From Blattamonas nauphoetae (Eukaryota > Preaxostyla > Oxymonadida), in assembly GCA_033064195.1 (NCBI GenBank), contig JARBJD010000110.1, positions 62,001 to 126,000 on the forward strand: a stretch of DNA of 64,000 bases, written 5' to 3'. The notes beneath the pieces were generated by a model. The model did no database searches, was not told the origin of the DNA, and saw only the letters and a list, made by a program, of their open reading frames with translations. Positions within the stretch are counted from its first letter, which is position 1; the number at the start of each line of letters is the position of its first letter. This document shows, in pieces, positions 46,983 through 58,937 of this stretch. The translations under genes and the position numbers were made by a program.

Positions 46983-47464
46983 CTCTTTTGTTTTTCTTTT
47001 GTTTTTCATTCGCTTTTCGTTTGCTTTACTTTTCCATTTCAATTTCTGTTCATTTCCTTGCTTTTTTGATGTCCTACCTTTTCTTTTTCTTGCCCTACTC
47101 TGTATCTTTGTCTTCTTCCCTATTCACACTCGTTCCCTGCCTCTTCGTTTTCGAAATTCAAGCCACTCGAAGAATCATTTCTTCTGTCTGAGTGGATTTG
47201 AGAGCTTCTTGTTGTTTCTCTTCCTTCATCCACACTTCAATCCTCTCATCTTATGATCCTAACTTTTCATTGATTGTCAATTCTCTCCACACCTCTGAAT
47301 CCTGAAGACACTTTTTGAATCTGGGCTTCTCCCTGTACTCGGCTTCTTTCTCACATTTGAAGTCTTTCAATGGTGAGTACACTTTTGATTCCGTCAGAAT
47401 TTCCCAACCGAATTGTGAATAAGTGGAAATCGAGTCAAACTGCGATTTAGCCCAGCATCAAATT
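46983..47464. repeat. Spacer shared with the palindrome
   Basis: Pyrimidine-rich sequence after the tRNA whose homologue follows the second tRNA (56447-56935) at lower identity, including CCTTCATCCACACTTCAATCC. It probably includes the 5' flank of the NDR kinase gene. No separate gene is seen. Confidence 0.6.
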
Positions 47465-50400
47465 ATGTCGCACTCGTCACGCATCAATCATGCGTGGACA
47501 TTACCAACAGATGAGAAAGTCAAGAACTTTACATCTTCCATTGTCGATTTTTACCGTGAACTGGTCCAATATCTCTCAATGAGACGATTACGGTACATTT
47601 TATTCTTCATGACTTTTCCAGAGCTATCTCTGATTTAAAATACATTGAATCGGCAAATCTTCAAGGTCCTGACAGAGATCATTTCATCCAGAAATGCCAA
47701 GCTCGAGATTTAGCTACCATTAGACTGTCTCGTGGACACATGACGCCGTCATCTTTTGACTGGCTCGCAATGCTTGGTGCAGGAGCTTTTGCCCAAGTTT
47801 TTCTTTGTCGTCACAAGAAAACCAAGATTCTCTTAGCTATCAAGAAAATTCACAAATCTGTTCTAAACAGTGAAAAAGCCTTTGTGAGACTCCGAACCGA
47901 ACGAGCAGTTTCAGGAGCAGGTAAGAATCCATGGCTCGTTAAATTGTACTACTTCTTCCAAGACAAAGAATACTTTTATATGGCTATGGTATTAGTATCT
48001 CTTTTGTCGTATTTTTGCAGGAATTTGTGCAAGGAGGAGATTTTGGCAATTTATTGCAGAACTGCGGTTGCCTTGATGAAGAAATCGGGGTCTACTACTT
48101 TGCCCAGATGATTTGTGCTGTTCATTCATTGCATAAATCAGGCTTTATCCATCGTGATCTGAAACCAGCGAACTTTCTCATCGATTCGAAAGGACGCATT
48201 AAACTCGCAGACTTTGGCTTGGCGAAGGGAAATCCGGATTTTATTTCAAACGATGATATCTACCCCACTTCGACGGAACTTCCTCTCTCTTCAAAATTGC
48301 AGAATGGGACCCAAAACTCTGCAGGGTCGCCAGTGACTATCTCAACTGCCGAGCTGACAGAAACGATAGGAGAACATTCATCTGACTGGAGCCAAACATT
48401 TGCTGATCTCAATTCGCAAAACGCTGCATCATTATCCAATACTTTGACAAGTCAATCACAATCATCCCAACCATCAATGTTCCCTCATCTGTCAGGAACA
48501 TTCGTGGGAACCCCAGACTATCTCGCCCCTGAGATTTCCAACCAAGAGGATTATTCGGAACTTGTTGATTACTGGAGCCTCGGCTGCATCCTCTATGAAA
48601 TGCTCACCGGATCCCCACCGTTCACCTCAGATTGTGATAACTCTGTGATTCAAAAGTCAACACATTGGAAGGAGACACTGAAACGACCAGAGGATATCTC
48701 TGACGAAGCATGGGACATGATCACACAGTGTGACATTCTTCTCGTCATCTTTCTTCTCTCTTTTCAGCCTGATCTGCGACAAGTCCACCAGATACGGCAG
48801 AAACGGAGTGCGTGAGATTGGATCCCACCCACTCTTCACGAAGAACGGTATTTCTTGGGCGGACCTGCGAACGATGGACCCGCCATTCGTCCCCGAATTG
48901 TCGAGTGAGACCGACCTCACCTACTTCGACAACGCCATCCTGATTGACGTGAACATCGGGACAGACAAGGAGGGCATGAACGCCTTTCCGGAAGAAGGAA
49001 CTACTCCTCAGCCAACGAAGGAAGATCTCTCGAATCGAGTGAAGGAGAACGACGAAATGTTGCGAGTGCTGAGCGAAGTGGATGACTTCATTGTCCACGA
49101 GGCGACCACGACCACTCCCGAGGAGGATTTCTATCGGCAGTACGCCACACGCATCAGCCCCATCCTGGAAACCCTCCCATCCCCGACTCCTTCTCCCGCA
49201 CAGCCAGGACAACTGCCCTCTCCAAACACACAACTCGCATCGAGTGCATCGTCGCACAACCTTCTCTCGTCACAGGCAGCAGCAGACTTCCTCTCGCTTC
49301 ATTCGTCAGCATTCTCATACTCCACTCCTTCAAGCAACCCGTTCGCCGAGTACGAACAAATCCAGCTTCCAGACGGTGCCATTCCGATCGCCAATTTTGC
49401 CAAACTGGACGAGGCTCGCAGCGAACCCATTTTGGGAGACACTTTCTCGACATCCGCAATCTGGACGGATCGGCCACGAGAGTCACTCGCCCAGACATTC
49501 GCCTTTGTCGACCAGAACGCTTCCACGTACAACCTGCAGGCGCCGAAAGTGAACGAGAGGAAAGCGCAGAAGTCGATGCTGGACACAGAGCGGGATGTGC
49601 TGAACGATCTGATCGGGAATGGAACTGCTCTCAACCTGAACGGGACTGCGATTGACATGGTGCAGACCATCCAACCGTACGGCGGAGGGATGGTGTCGCA
49701 GGTCGTCGTTCCCAACACTCGCTCCGAGATGGCAGCAACAACCGTCACGTTTGCGAAGAAGAAGCCGAAAAAGGGGAAGAAAGGAAAGAAGGCTGTTGGG
49801 AAGAAGACAACCCCGAAAATGGAGCGGAAAAAGCCGAGCGGGGACAACACCCTCGAAACTCTCCAACTGTCCCTGCCAGGCGCCCAGTACAACGAAAGAC
49901 CAGCATCAAAACAGAAAGACAGACCACTCACACCGAAAGGAGAACGAGGAAGCACTCCGAAGATGAAGGATCGAAGCGACAGACCCAACACTCCCTCGTC
50001 CACCCCTCCTTCCGCCCGCCACGTTCCGAGCATTGGAGCGTCTCCCCATCTCAAACACCTCGCCCCGAACGACCCTCACATCCACGCTGAACCAGCTCCT
50101 GTCTCGCCGAGGCTGTCCGACACTCGCCGCTCCAAAAGTGAGTACGAGCCAAGTCCTTCCAAGCCTTCTCCGTCCATCCGTCGCAAACCAGCCATCGGCT
50201 CGTCTCCAAAAACGGGGCATTTGATGCGCGCGTCGGAGAACCTCACACAGTCCGTGTCAGCCCCCATCCCAAAGCGGAAGGACGAGTCCAAATCGCCGAT
50301 TTCCACGCCTCTCCCCACACGCGGTGTCCCGTCCAGTCCTGTGTCGAACCGCAAGTCCACAAGCAGCTCAGCCAAACGGCCAACATCGGGAAAGGCGATA

Positions 50401-50703
50401 TCTCGTCCCACATCGTCAAAGACTTCAAGCAGGACACCAACAGTGAAGACATCACGACCAGTCACTCCACACGCAAGGGATGGGGGTGATTCTGCACGGC
50501 GAAGTCTTTCCCCGGCCACACCGCGGAAGGAGGAGAGTGTGGGGAACAGCACGAAAAGCAAACGGACAGCAAGCCCTGCTGTTCCGATTGGGGTTGATAT
50601 CGGACCTGATGAGTCTCCCAAGCCCAAAAAAGCAACACGACCAACTTCATCGAAACGGACAGCCAAAACAGGAGCAACTACTACCGATAAAAAGTCAAAT
50701 TAG
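47465..50703 (+). CDS. NDR/LATS-type AGC protein kinase
   Basis: A 1045-residue Ser/Thr kinase in four exons: 47465-47592, 47622-47988, 48021-48727 and 48768-50703, with introns of 29, 32 and 40 bp in phase. The N-terminal extension is helical (FTSSIVDFYRELVQYLSMRR), as in NDR kinases that bind MOB proteins. The kinase core has LGAGAFAQVFLCRHK, AIKKIHK, HRDLKPANFLID, ADFGLAKG and GTPDYLAPEI. The long insert between DFG and GTPDY (about 100 residues) is a hallmark of the NDR/LATS group. The C-terminal 550 residues are Ser/Pro/Lys-rich and likely disordered. A hydrophobic AGC motif is not obvious in the tail. Family role: cell shape, division and Hippo-like signalling. Confidence 0.8.
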
Positions 50704-50763
50704 TTCAAACACATTAGATCAACCCAGACTTCAAACCAGCAACAATGACTGAAATCAAGGATT

Positions 50764-51597
50764 ATGATGCATGTCATTCTACCTCCATTATCGTTTTCAG
50801 GAAACCAAATCACATCGTGAGAGAATGCTCTCAGGCCAGATGTACTCGGGATTCGACAAAGAATTGTCAGGCTATCGTGAGATCTGTTCACTCGAATTTC
50901 TCCCTAAGGTATGATCGTTGTCTTCCTCATCTCTTTACATAGCTCAATTCTGTTCTTACTGATTCAACTATCCCAGTATTTTTTCTCCTCTAGCCTCCAT
51001 TCTTGTATTTAGGCAAAGGAGAAACGCCCAGTGATCGATGATCTCTTCCGCAAATACCTTGGTTCCTACGGTGAAGGATCTACCATCGTCCCCTCATTTT
51101 TGGCAGATTATGGCCGTTATACTTTTATCGGTAAGAATGTCTTCATTAACATGGGATGTACCTTCCTTGATTGTGCTCCCATTACCATTGAAGACGAAGT
51201 GATGATTGCTCCAAACGTCTCCTTCTTCACAGCAAGTCATCCTCTCCGTGAGAGAGAACGTCGCCAAATAGCGGGTGGTGACGAAGGATTGGAATATGCC
51301 CTTCCCATCACTATTAAGAAAGGTGCATGGATCGGCGGAAATGTGACGATCCTTCCCGGTGTTACGATTGGTGAACGTGCAGTTATTGGAGCTGGAAGTG
51401 TTGTGACAAGTAGTGTCCCTGCCGATTGTGTTGCTGCCGGAAATCCTGCCAAAGTCATCCGCAAAATCGACCAAAGCGAAACTATTGATGAAGATGTTCT
51501 CATTAAGCAATACAATGATGCAAAACAAGCTGGTCGAACGGCAAATGCACTATTGGCAGCTCATACCATCTGCAATCAACGGAGACGAAAACAATAA
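50764..51597 (+). CDS. LacA/Maa-type sugar O-acetyltransferase
   Basis: A 233-residue left-handed beta-helix acetyltransferase. Exons 50764-50772, 50801-50908 and 51013-51597 give MMHETKSHRERMLSGQMYSG as the start, which matches the usual Maa N-terminus (K..ML.G..Y...D.EL). The hexapeptide repeats are clear (GGNVTILPGVTIGERAVIGA), with the catalytic His in FFTASHPL. Family reaction: transfer of acetyl from acetyl-CoA to maltose, galactosides or other sugars; the biological substrate in a protist is unknown. The enzyme is of bacterial type, yet has two introns (28 and 104 bp), so it has been in the genome long enough to gain them. The first exon encodes only three residues and is the weakest part of the model. 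Confidence 0.8.
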
Positions 51598-51737
51598 CCA
51601 TGCACTCTGTACACATTCAATATTTCGCGTATATTCGGTGATTATGTTTATATGATAGTATGGTTGAGATTTGTTGCAAGTCCAGAAAAAACATGTAATT
51701 ATGAGAAAAATGAAGATTTGGATCAGGCCAAAAGGGT

Positions 51738-53023
51738 TCATCCTTTCTCATTTGGTTCTTCGGTTTTTTCGTCATTTTGTGGCGGAGACAATTTGTTTGT
51801 ATCCACAGCTTTCGATCGCTTCTCAATATCCACATTTTCCATGAACGGGGAGAGCTTGGAATTGAACTGAATGAACAACGGTGTGAGAATCGCTCCATCC
51901 TCAGTGGGCTTACAGAAGATATATCCACGATAACGGTCAATGTAACTGGAAGATCATGATAAATGTCGAATCACACTTGAGGAAGATTTGTAGCATTTTT
52001 GTCATCGCTTTTCTGTAAGTTTTATCTTCGAGTGCAGGGGAGTGAGAGATAATTGATGGAAGTTGAAACAGGAGACGTAGAAGGTGCTCTCCACCGTATA
52101 CATCTTGTACAGTCGTAGCCCCTTCAGGAATTGAACAAGAAGCTTGAACAATGATGCTGTTCTGATGTTGATCTGAACCTGATAATGGATCGGTAGGTTC
52201 TTCTAATCTTGGGGTCTTTCCAGTATTATCTAGTTCTGTGGGAGGATGGAGTCCAAGGAGAAGAGAATCAGCCCGTTTCTCCTCCCCATTTCGACGAATG
52301 TTTAGTAGGTTCATCACAAAATCATATTGGGGCCTTTCTTCATCAGTAAGCAACAATCGCCCCAAGCAAACCTCAAAATAATCCCCAAGACTTTTGACAA
52401 ATTCCCTCATCGCCAATCTGAAGGATGATCCAAAGCGAGAAAGATCCATACGCTTGGTGTTCCGAGAGGGTGAATCGAAAGGTCTCCAAAATTGTTGCAA
52501 CAGTCGGGGTACGTGGAAGAGAATACAACTTGTGAATGTGGATCATGATGGAAGGAGTTTCAAACTTTTCGATTCTTCGTCACATTTGTGAAATCTTCCA
52601 CAGACACAGAATAAAGAGAGTGCGGATATTGAAGACGGATCTTGACACACAGATAAAATACATGGATGACAATGCAATGAAGATAAAACGGACCAATGTA
52701 CTATTCGATTCACTGACTGGCTCTTGCTTTTTCTTTGGTTCAATTGTTTCTGGAATATTCGATGAAAAATAAAAAAAACGACTTTGTTCTTCAGATTTCT
52801 TTGCTACAGCAGCTACTCCAATCAATTTTTCTGTCTCTGTCGTGAATGGACGGATTGATGTGGCAGGAATCCATTCGTCCCATTGGGACGACCATCCGTA
52901 GTAGTGGACAAAGTATTTTGTGACACCTGCATCATCTTTGATTTTTTTGATCTGTGCTCGATAGTAAACGTTTTGTGAAACTGCAAGAACTGTTTGTCCA
53001 ATTTTGAACTCAGTTTCTGACAT
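51738..53023 (-). CDS. MRG15/Eaf3-type chromatin protein
   Basis: A 365-residue protein with an N-terminal chromo-barrel and a C-terminal MRG domain. Exons are 52783-53023, 52694-52749, 52566-52640, 52452-52528, 51977-52417 and 51738-51945; introns are 33, 53, 37, 34 and 31 bp, and the total is divisible by three. The chromo part reads YFVHYYGWSSQWDEWIP, the aromatic cage region that binds methylated H3K36. The MRG part has LYSLPRTPTVATILETF, FVKSLGDYFEVCLGRLLL and EERPQYDFVM, then YGGEHLLRLLFQLPSII and a last helix YIDRYRGYIF. Family role: subunit of NuA4/TIP60 acetyltransferase and Rpd3S-type deacetylase complexes. The linker within the MRG domain (about 100 residues, Asp/Ser-rich) is longer than usual. 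Confidence 0.85.
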
Positions 53024-53166
53024 TGTTTGTGGTCAGATCTGTTCATGTCAATGAAGTCGAGACTGAAAACAAGAAAAAACCGTGAAATGCCTCGAATATA
53101 ACAACAACATGAATAGTATGAAGAATAGTGTAAATGCCCAAAGCAAAATAAGAAAAGGACGTCGAT

Positions 53167-55643
53167 TTATGGTCTTGAAGGTGGAGGAGTAGGTTCCTCT
53201 TCTTCCTCCCATTCCTCCTCTTCATCATCATCGTCCCCCGAGTCACTGTCGAACTCAGAGCGCTGGTGGACAGGAAAGACAGCGATAGAGTGTGCTTGTT
53301 TTGCTTTTGGTTTGGGATTGTTGGCTCGTGAAAGGGCAAACTTGTCTATTTTGCGCATCTGGCCGTTCTTCCCAATCAGACCCTTCTCTCCAAAGTCGTC
53401 GGCATCGTCTTCTTCGTTGTCGCCGAAGAGATTTGAGATCTGTCCGACGAATTTGTTGAGCTCAGCCTCGTTCATCTGCTTCCGATCCTTCCGCTTCCGC
53501 TTTCGGAAGTCGTGTGAGAGGAGCGACCCCGAGTACGAATATCCCGCCCCTGCTCCTCCCTGTGCAGTGAGCGTGGAGAACGTCAGAGTGGTGAGGAGCG
53601 GAGCGGCCGTTGAAGCTGTCAATTGCTTCGAGGCCTGGATCAGCTGTTCCTCCGACGGGAGGGTGAACGAGGAGTACGGAAGAGTGAGCTGAGAATGGAT
53701 GGGCTCGGCGACGGAGATTGCCTGCGAGAAGGGCGATTGTGTGGGGAGGATGTCCTTGAATGGGGCTGCGGATGCGGTCTTCATGTCGTGCACAACAAAG
53801 AAGAGCTCGCAGCAGTGTTCGACATCGACGAGTCTTTCGTTCTGGTCGATTGTTGGTTCGAGGGTGAGGTCGATGACGACAGACGATGTCTGTGCTGAGG
53901 AGTCCTGTGTTGCGGTGTCGTCGGCGTGCTTCTCGCTGCTAGTTTGTTCCTGTTCCTGTTCAGTTTCTGGTTGGATTCCTTCCTCCAATCTCTGATTTTC
54001 GTGATGTCCATTCTCTTGCGGCGTCTGCTCATCAATCGGAGGATTGTGGTTGGAGTCGTCCTCGTTCCTCTTCTCTTCCTTGCTCTCCTCGTCTGGCTCT
54101 CCCTGCTTCGGCTTCTTCTTTCCCTCCCCTTTCCAGAAAGGACGCATCTCTTCGCAGTAAACCACATCGCGAAGGATGGTCGGGATGAGTGGGATGAGAG
54201 GAAGTTCAGTGTCTCCCATCTCAGCCTTGAGGGTAGCGATCCCCGAAGGCATGAAGAGGTTGCATAGATGCTTGTAGCGCAAGTTCTTCTTCACGCAGGC
54301 CGTGAAGTCGGACAGATCCTGATCCACAAGCCTCGTGATGGAGCGGTGTTGCAACCCGTACATGATCTGACACGTCCCATCGAAGTTGTGGGCGTCAAGC
54401 ATGTCGCAGGCGATGTTGACCCAGGCGGACCAGGCTGAGCAGAGGTACTCCTGCTTCTTCTTGATCGAGTCTCCGACCAGGCCGAGCCAAAGAATGGTCC
54501 CTGGAACGAAGATTGTCATGCTGTTGAATATCTCCGTCAGTTCACAAATTGTTGGCGAATAGATTCGCTTCGTTTCTTCTTTCATCCAGCGTTGTCCAAC
54601 GAATTCTGAGATGGACATGGATTGGATGAGTTTTTGCTGGACAAGCGTCACTCCAGGAACAATATTTAAGGTCCCTAAATCATCAACAGCCCGAATTGTT
54701 CCGAATTCGAACTTTGTTGTTTTGTTTTTGTCATGGGTCTGTTCCTTTCTGAACGCGAACCCAGCCTTCCTCTTCAGAAACCCTTGTTCTATTTCATTCA
54801 AGATGCGTTCAAGTCTACAGATCAGCCACACTGGTTTCTGTTTATTAACTTCAGTCAGAGTCCCTTCAGCAATGTTGTGGGTGACGTTGAATACTTTCCG
54901 AAGCTCCCTCAATTCAGCCACAAAATCCATGAAATTCTGACTTAACTCGTCATCACTAATAATGTCATCAAACTCAGTCACCCAGACAAACAACACAAGA
55001 CACAGATTTCGGAACAGAACTGGAAAAGGAAGAACTGGAGTTGACCAATCAGGGTTGCCCAGCTCTTTGGCGTGCTCGGCGAAAATATAATCTCGAAAAA
55101 TGTTCAACAAATCCATTGGCTTCATAAATTTGCGATAGCTTTGCAGGATCATTAGATTCAAGTGTCTATGGATAAGATCATAATACAGAAGGAAAGTGGT
55201 TTCGGTTGGTTTTGATCCGGGAGGAAGCTTCCGACGGAATGGCGATGATTCCTGATAATACAGATTTGCGGATCGGTTTCGGAGATTGACTCCCAAAGAA
55301 AGAAGAACAAAGTCTCGAGCAGGGACCCCTGATGGCAGCAAGAAAAACGACTCAAAATAGAAATATCCGAGTGGTGCTGGAGCATCGGGCCGTTTTCGGC
55401 GAGTGCGTTTGTTAAGGTTGGCTGTTGTGGGTAATGCTCTTCCTGGATGTGTTCTGCAGAGAAAAAGAACATAGACGAAATAATGAAATCAAAAAAGAGA
55501 CAAAACAAGGACAATAATTCTGAGTGAACATTAAGAGGGAACTGATGTGCGTCATACTTCAGAAATGGATCGGTTTCAGTGAAAGAGGTTTTGGAGGGAA
55601 TAGTGGAACGTAAATTGGACTCACTCTTCGTTGTTTTCATCAT
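53167..55643 (-). CDS. RasGEF-domain protein with acidic tail
   Basis: A 790-residue protein from two exons (55558-55643 and 53167-55453) with a 104 bp intron ending in TCTCTGCAG. The start is MMKTTKSESNLRS. A RasGEF_N-like region (LLYYDLIHRHLNLMILQSYR) comes first, then the catalytic part with EFVGQRWMKE, FVPGTILWLGLVGDSIKKKQ, ACDMLDAHNFDGTCQIMYGL and GIATLKAEMGDTELPLIPLI, the typical helices of Cdc25-type exchange factors. It is diverged, but core positions are kept. The last 270 residues are low-complexity: Lys/Glu/Asn-rich, then Thr/Ser-rich, ending in an Asp/Glu run and PPPSRP. Role: activator of Ras-family GTPases. A second RasGEF lies 3.3 kb away in the opposite direction. Confidence 0.8.
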
Positions 55644-55791
55644 TGAAAAGAAAGGAGAGGATGGATCCGACGGTTCACAACGATAACACAGACGAGAAAA
55701 GTTAGAAAAATAAGAAAGGGAAACCAGAATGGTGAGTGACTTTTGTTGAAATTTCAACATATTAGGGAAATTACCCCTTAAAAATGAGGAG

Positions 55792-56003
55792 AATGGACGC
55801 CTCTGATCTGGATATCGTTCTACATTGCATTCACGATTGGATTGTCGGTTCTGATTATTGGCTTATTTGCGCTGATTCGAGACCTTGCGAATCAGGAGGA
55901 TCGGCATGGGGTTGATGTTTTTTATATGCTGAACTCGCCGCTGATGCTATCAGTGTCGGCGCTGCTGACGGCGTCGCTGGTATGCTGGTCGATTTGTGTT
56001 TGA
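55792..56003 (+). pseudogene. 3' fragment of the two-span membrane protein
   Basis: Contains only the last 70 codons or so (EWTPLIWISFYIAF to CWSICV). It begins abruptly at the palindrome edge, without a start codon or the N-terminal part. Confidence 0.85.
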
Positions 56004-56373
56004 GAGAGAATTGTTTTGAAGGGTGGATTATTTGAGAATGGAAGGATTTGAGAAGATATTTGTTTGGATATTTGATGATTGGTGGTGTGTGTGGTGGGGG
56101 GCAGAGAGACGCATATTTTTGTTTTCTGTTTTCTTGTGATTGCTTTTGTCTTTGTTTGTTATGAAGAGTATTTTGTTTGAATGAAAAGAAGGGTGATGTG
56201 ATGAAGACGTGTTTATTGAAAGATTAAAGAGTGAAATGTTTTTAGAAGAAAGTGAGTGAGGGAGATAAAGATGGAAGAAGTTTTTCGAGAGTGAAAGTGG
56301 ATCGTGAAGACGAAGAGAGAGATGGTGTGGAGATGTGGCTAGAAAGGAGTGAATTTTTGTCTAATTTTCAAGC

Positions 56374-56446
56374 GGTGGACTAGCTCAGTCGGTAGAGCTT
56401 TGGTCTAATAAGCCAAGGGTCGCAGGTTCGAGCCCTGCGTTCACCA
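56374..56446 (+). tRNA. tRNA-Ile(AAT)
   Basis: The same 73 nt cloverleaf as the copy at 46910, with acceptor, D, anticodon (AAT) and T arms all intact. Confidence 0.95.
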
Positions 56447-57187
56447 CTCTTTTGTTTCTCTTTTGTTTTGCATTTTCTTTTCCATTCATTTTCATTTCCT
56501 TGCTTTTTTGATGTCCTACCTTTTCTTTTTCTTCCGCTACTCTGTATCTAAGTCTTCTTCCCTCTTCTTTTTCTTCTTCCATCTTCAAACTCGTTCCCTG
56601 CCTCTTTGTTTTCGAAATTCAAGTCAATCGAAGAATCGTCGCTTCAGCCTGAGTGGATGGGACAGCTTCATGTCGTTTCTCTTCCTTCATCCACACTTCA
56701 ATCCTCTCATCTCATGATCCTAACTTTTCATTGATTGCCAATTCTCTCCACACCTCTGAATCCTGTAGGCGCTTTCAGAATCTGGGCTTCTCCCTGTTCT
56801 CGGTTTCTTTCTCACATTTGTGGTCAGCAATTGGGTATTCAAGTTTTGATTCCATCAGTCCTTCCCGTTCGAGTCGTGAACAAGAAGAAATCGAGTCAAA
56901 CAGTGGTATGGCCCAGCTGCAGAGAAGTTGACGACTGAAAGCTGTTGGAGGAAGAGAGACAACGAGAAGTCGACGTGTCCATTTAGAGAGAAGAGATGAT
57001 CATCGAATAGCTTGAATTTTAACAAAGAATTGGCAGCGAACGAGTTTGAAGATGGAAGAAGAAAAAGAAGAGGGAAGAAGACTTAGATACAGAGTAGCGG
57101 AAGAAAAAGAAAAGGTAGGACATCAAAAAAGCAAGGAAATGAAAATGAATGGAAAAGAAAATGCAAAACAAAAGAGAAACAAAAGAG

Positions 57188-57260
57188 TGGTGAACGCAGG
57201 GCTCGAACCTGCGACCCTTGGCTTATTAGACCAAAGCTCTACCGACTGAGCTAGTCCACC
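57188..57260 (-). tRNA. tRNA-Ile(AAT)
   Basis: The inverted copy of the tRNA at 56374, identical over 73 nt, in the other arm of the palindrome. Confidence 0.95.
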
Positions 57261-57630
57261 GCTTGAAAATTAGACAAAAATTCACTCCTTTCTAGCCACA
57301 TCTCCACACCATCTCTCTCTTCGTCTTCACGATCCACTTTCACTCTCGAAAAACTTCTTCCATCTTTATCTCCCTCACTCACTTTCTTCTAAAAACATTT
57401 CACTCTTTAATCTTTCAATAAACACTTCTTCATCACATCACCCTTCTTTTCATTCAAACAAAATACTCTTCATAACAAACAAAGACAAAAGCAATCACAA
57501 GAAAACAGAAAACAAAAATATGCGTCTCTCTGCCCCCCACCACACACACCACCAATCATCAAATATCCAAACAAATATCTTCTCAAATCCTTCCATTCTC
57601 AAATAATCCACCCTTCAAAACAATTCTCTC

Positions 57631-58374
57631 TCAAACACAAATCGACCAGCATACCAGCGACGCCGTCAGCAGCGCCGACACTGATAGCATCAGCGGCGAG
57701 TTCAGCATATAAAAAACATCAACCCCATGCCGATCCTCCTGATTCGCAAGGTCTCGAATCAGCGCAAATAAGCCAATAATCAGAACCGACAATCCAATCG
57801 TGAATGCAATGTAGAACGATATCCAGATCAGAGGCGTCCATTCCCGAAATAAACGCGGTCTGTCGTTGTCAAGTCGAATCATCATGTGTTTGTTTCGTCG
57901 ACGAATTCCATTTCCACTCACAACTTCAAGCGGATTCAGCCGCGATGACGAGCTCATGTCTGTCGATGTCCGCTCCGCGAACGCTATGAATGGTTGGGTA
58001 TCATCTCGCTGCAGACGCGCTTGCGATTGGTCACGCAGAAGAGGTTCCATTTCCACAATCCATTCAATGGGTTGCTTTCTTCTTCTCCTCAACCGCCCTC
58101 CCTCCTTCCTCCCACTCTCATTCCCCTCCACCCTCATTGCTTTCCACTTGGTTCTTGATGTTTCCCCCTTTTTGACATCCCAGAAGGAGTGATTTCTGTT
58201 GATTTCTGTTCCATCGATTTTCACGTTGTGGTTGATTGAGTCTGTTCCATGATGATTGGAATCACATAAGATTTGTATATGCCATATGAAAATATTGTTT
58301 TGATGTGAGTTAGTTGAAATTGTTTGTCTCCAATGATTTGAAGATTTTTCTCGTTTTCTGTCGTCATTCAACAT
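57631..58374 (-). CDS. Small two-span membrane protein, second copy
   Basis: A copy of the gene at 45793-46537. Here the whole frame is open without an intron: the G run lacks one base, and the donor GTGAGG of the other copy reads ATGAGG. From the MEPLL position on, the proteins agree. Upstream of that, the two copies differ at many codons (for example NWRQTIS-type against LLKQTTS-type reading), which suggests that the upstream part is under little constraint or untranslated. The conserved protein is about 140 residues with two membrane segments. Confidence 0.55.
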   Translation of the reverse strand: MLNDDRKREKSSNHWRQTISTNSHQNNIFIWHIQILCDSNHHGTDSINHNVKIDGTEINRNHSFWDVKKGETSRTKWKAMRVEGNESGRKEGGRLRRRRKQPIEWIVEMEPLLRDQSQARLQRDDTQPFIAFAERTSTDMSSSSRLNPLEVVSGNGIRRRNKHMMIRLDNDRPRLFREWTPLIWISFYIAFTIGLSVLIIGLFALIRDLANQEDRHGVDVFYMLNSPLMLSVSALLTASLVCWSICV

Positions 58375-58570
58375 CTCACAGGTCCGAGAATTGTGAATGG
58401 ACAAGAACTGGATTGTGTTCACATATCCTTCTGATCTCCAAACAGTCCTTTATTGTTGTTTTCTCGATTTGTCAGATGAAAGGTGTTTGTGTGTGGATCT
58501 CCGAAATCAAACAAAGAAAGAAGTAAACAGCCGGTAGCCACTCTTCACAGAACCATAACACCCTCCCCCG

Positions 58571-58800
58571 TCAACTCACACACACAGACCGTGGGAGATC
58601 AGAGACAGCAACAGGAGAATACCCTCGCATTGGGACTTTCCCAGCCAGCGCTTTGGCGAGGGCAGAGAGCGCGACCGGCCACGTGGAATACGTGGCAACG
58701 AGAGTGCGGGAGCGGCTCTTGGCGAGGATGTACGGGAGGTCCATGGCCACAGTGACAGAGGCCGACGGGTCGAGGTCAGCACTCGTTGCCTTGGCTCCAG
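58571..58800 (-). pseudogene. 3' fragment of the GH3 gene
   Basis: The last 75 codons or so of the GH3 gene, identical in sequence to 45371-45596 and including the GTGTGTGAG ending of copy 2 (not the GTGTACGAG ending of copy 1). It lies upstream of the membrane-protein copy, as in copy 2, and ends abruptly at 58800. It shows that the palindrome came from copy 2. Confidence 0.85.
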
Positions 58801-58937
58801 CAAACCTGACATCACTTGAAGTGAACGAATTCCATCACGTTCGTAAAGGCCTATTTCAGACTCATTCTTTCTTTCCATTCACGATTACGCTTCATTCATT
58901 TGATGCATCCCATTTTCTTTCCTTCCCCGGTTCTGTT

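Larger units (their letters stand above)
55791..57843. repeat. Palindrome with a tRNA-Ile in each arm
   Basis: Arms 55791-56602 and 57032-57843 (812 bp) are inverted copies; paired positions sum to 113634 without indels. Each arm holds a tRNA-Ile(AAT) and the 3' end of the two-span membrane protein. The 429 bp spacer (56603-57031) continues on one side the sequence that follows the tRNA at 46982. Compared with the copy near 46500-47150, the two arms share changes, so they are closer to each other than to it. Confidence 0.85.

Noticed and set aside
57046-57249. 67-codon ORF reading MKMEEEKEEGRRLRYR
   Set aside because: It runs antisense through the tRNA and its flank, and the mirrored frame at 56385-56588 is the same DNA.
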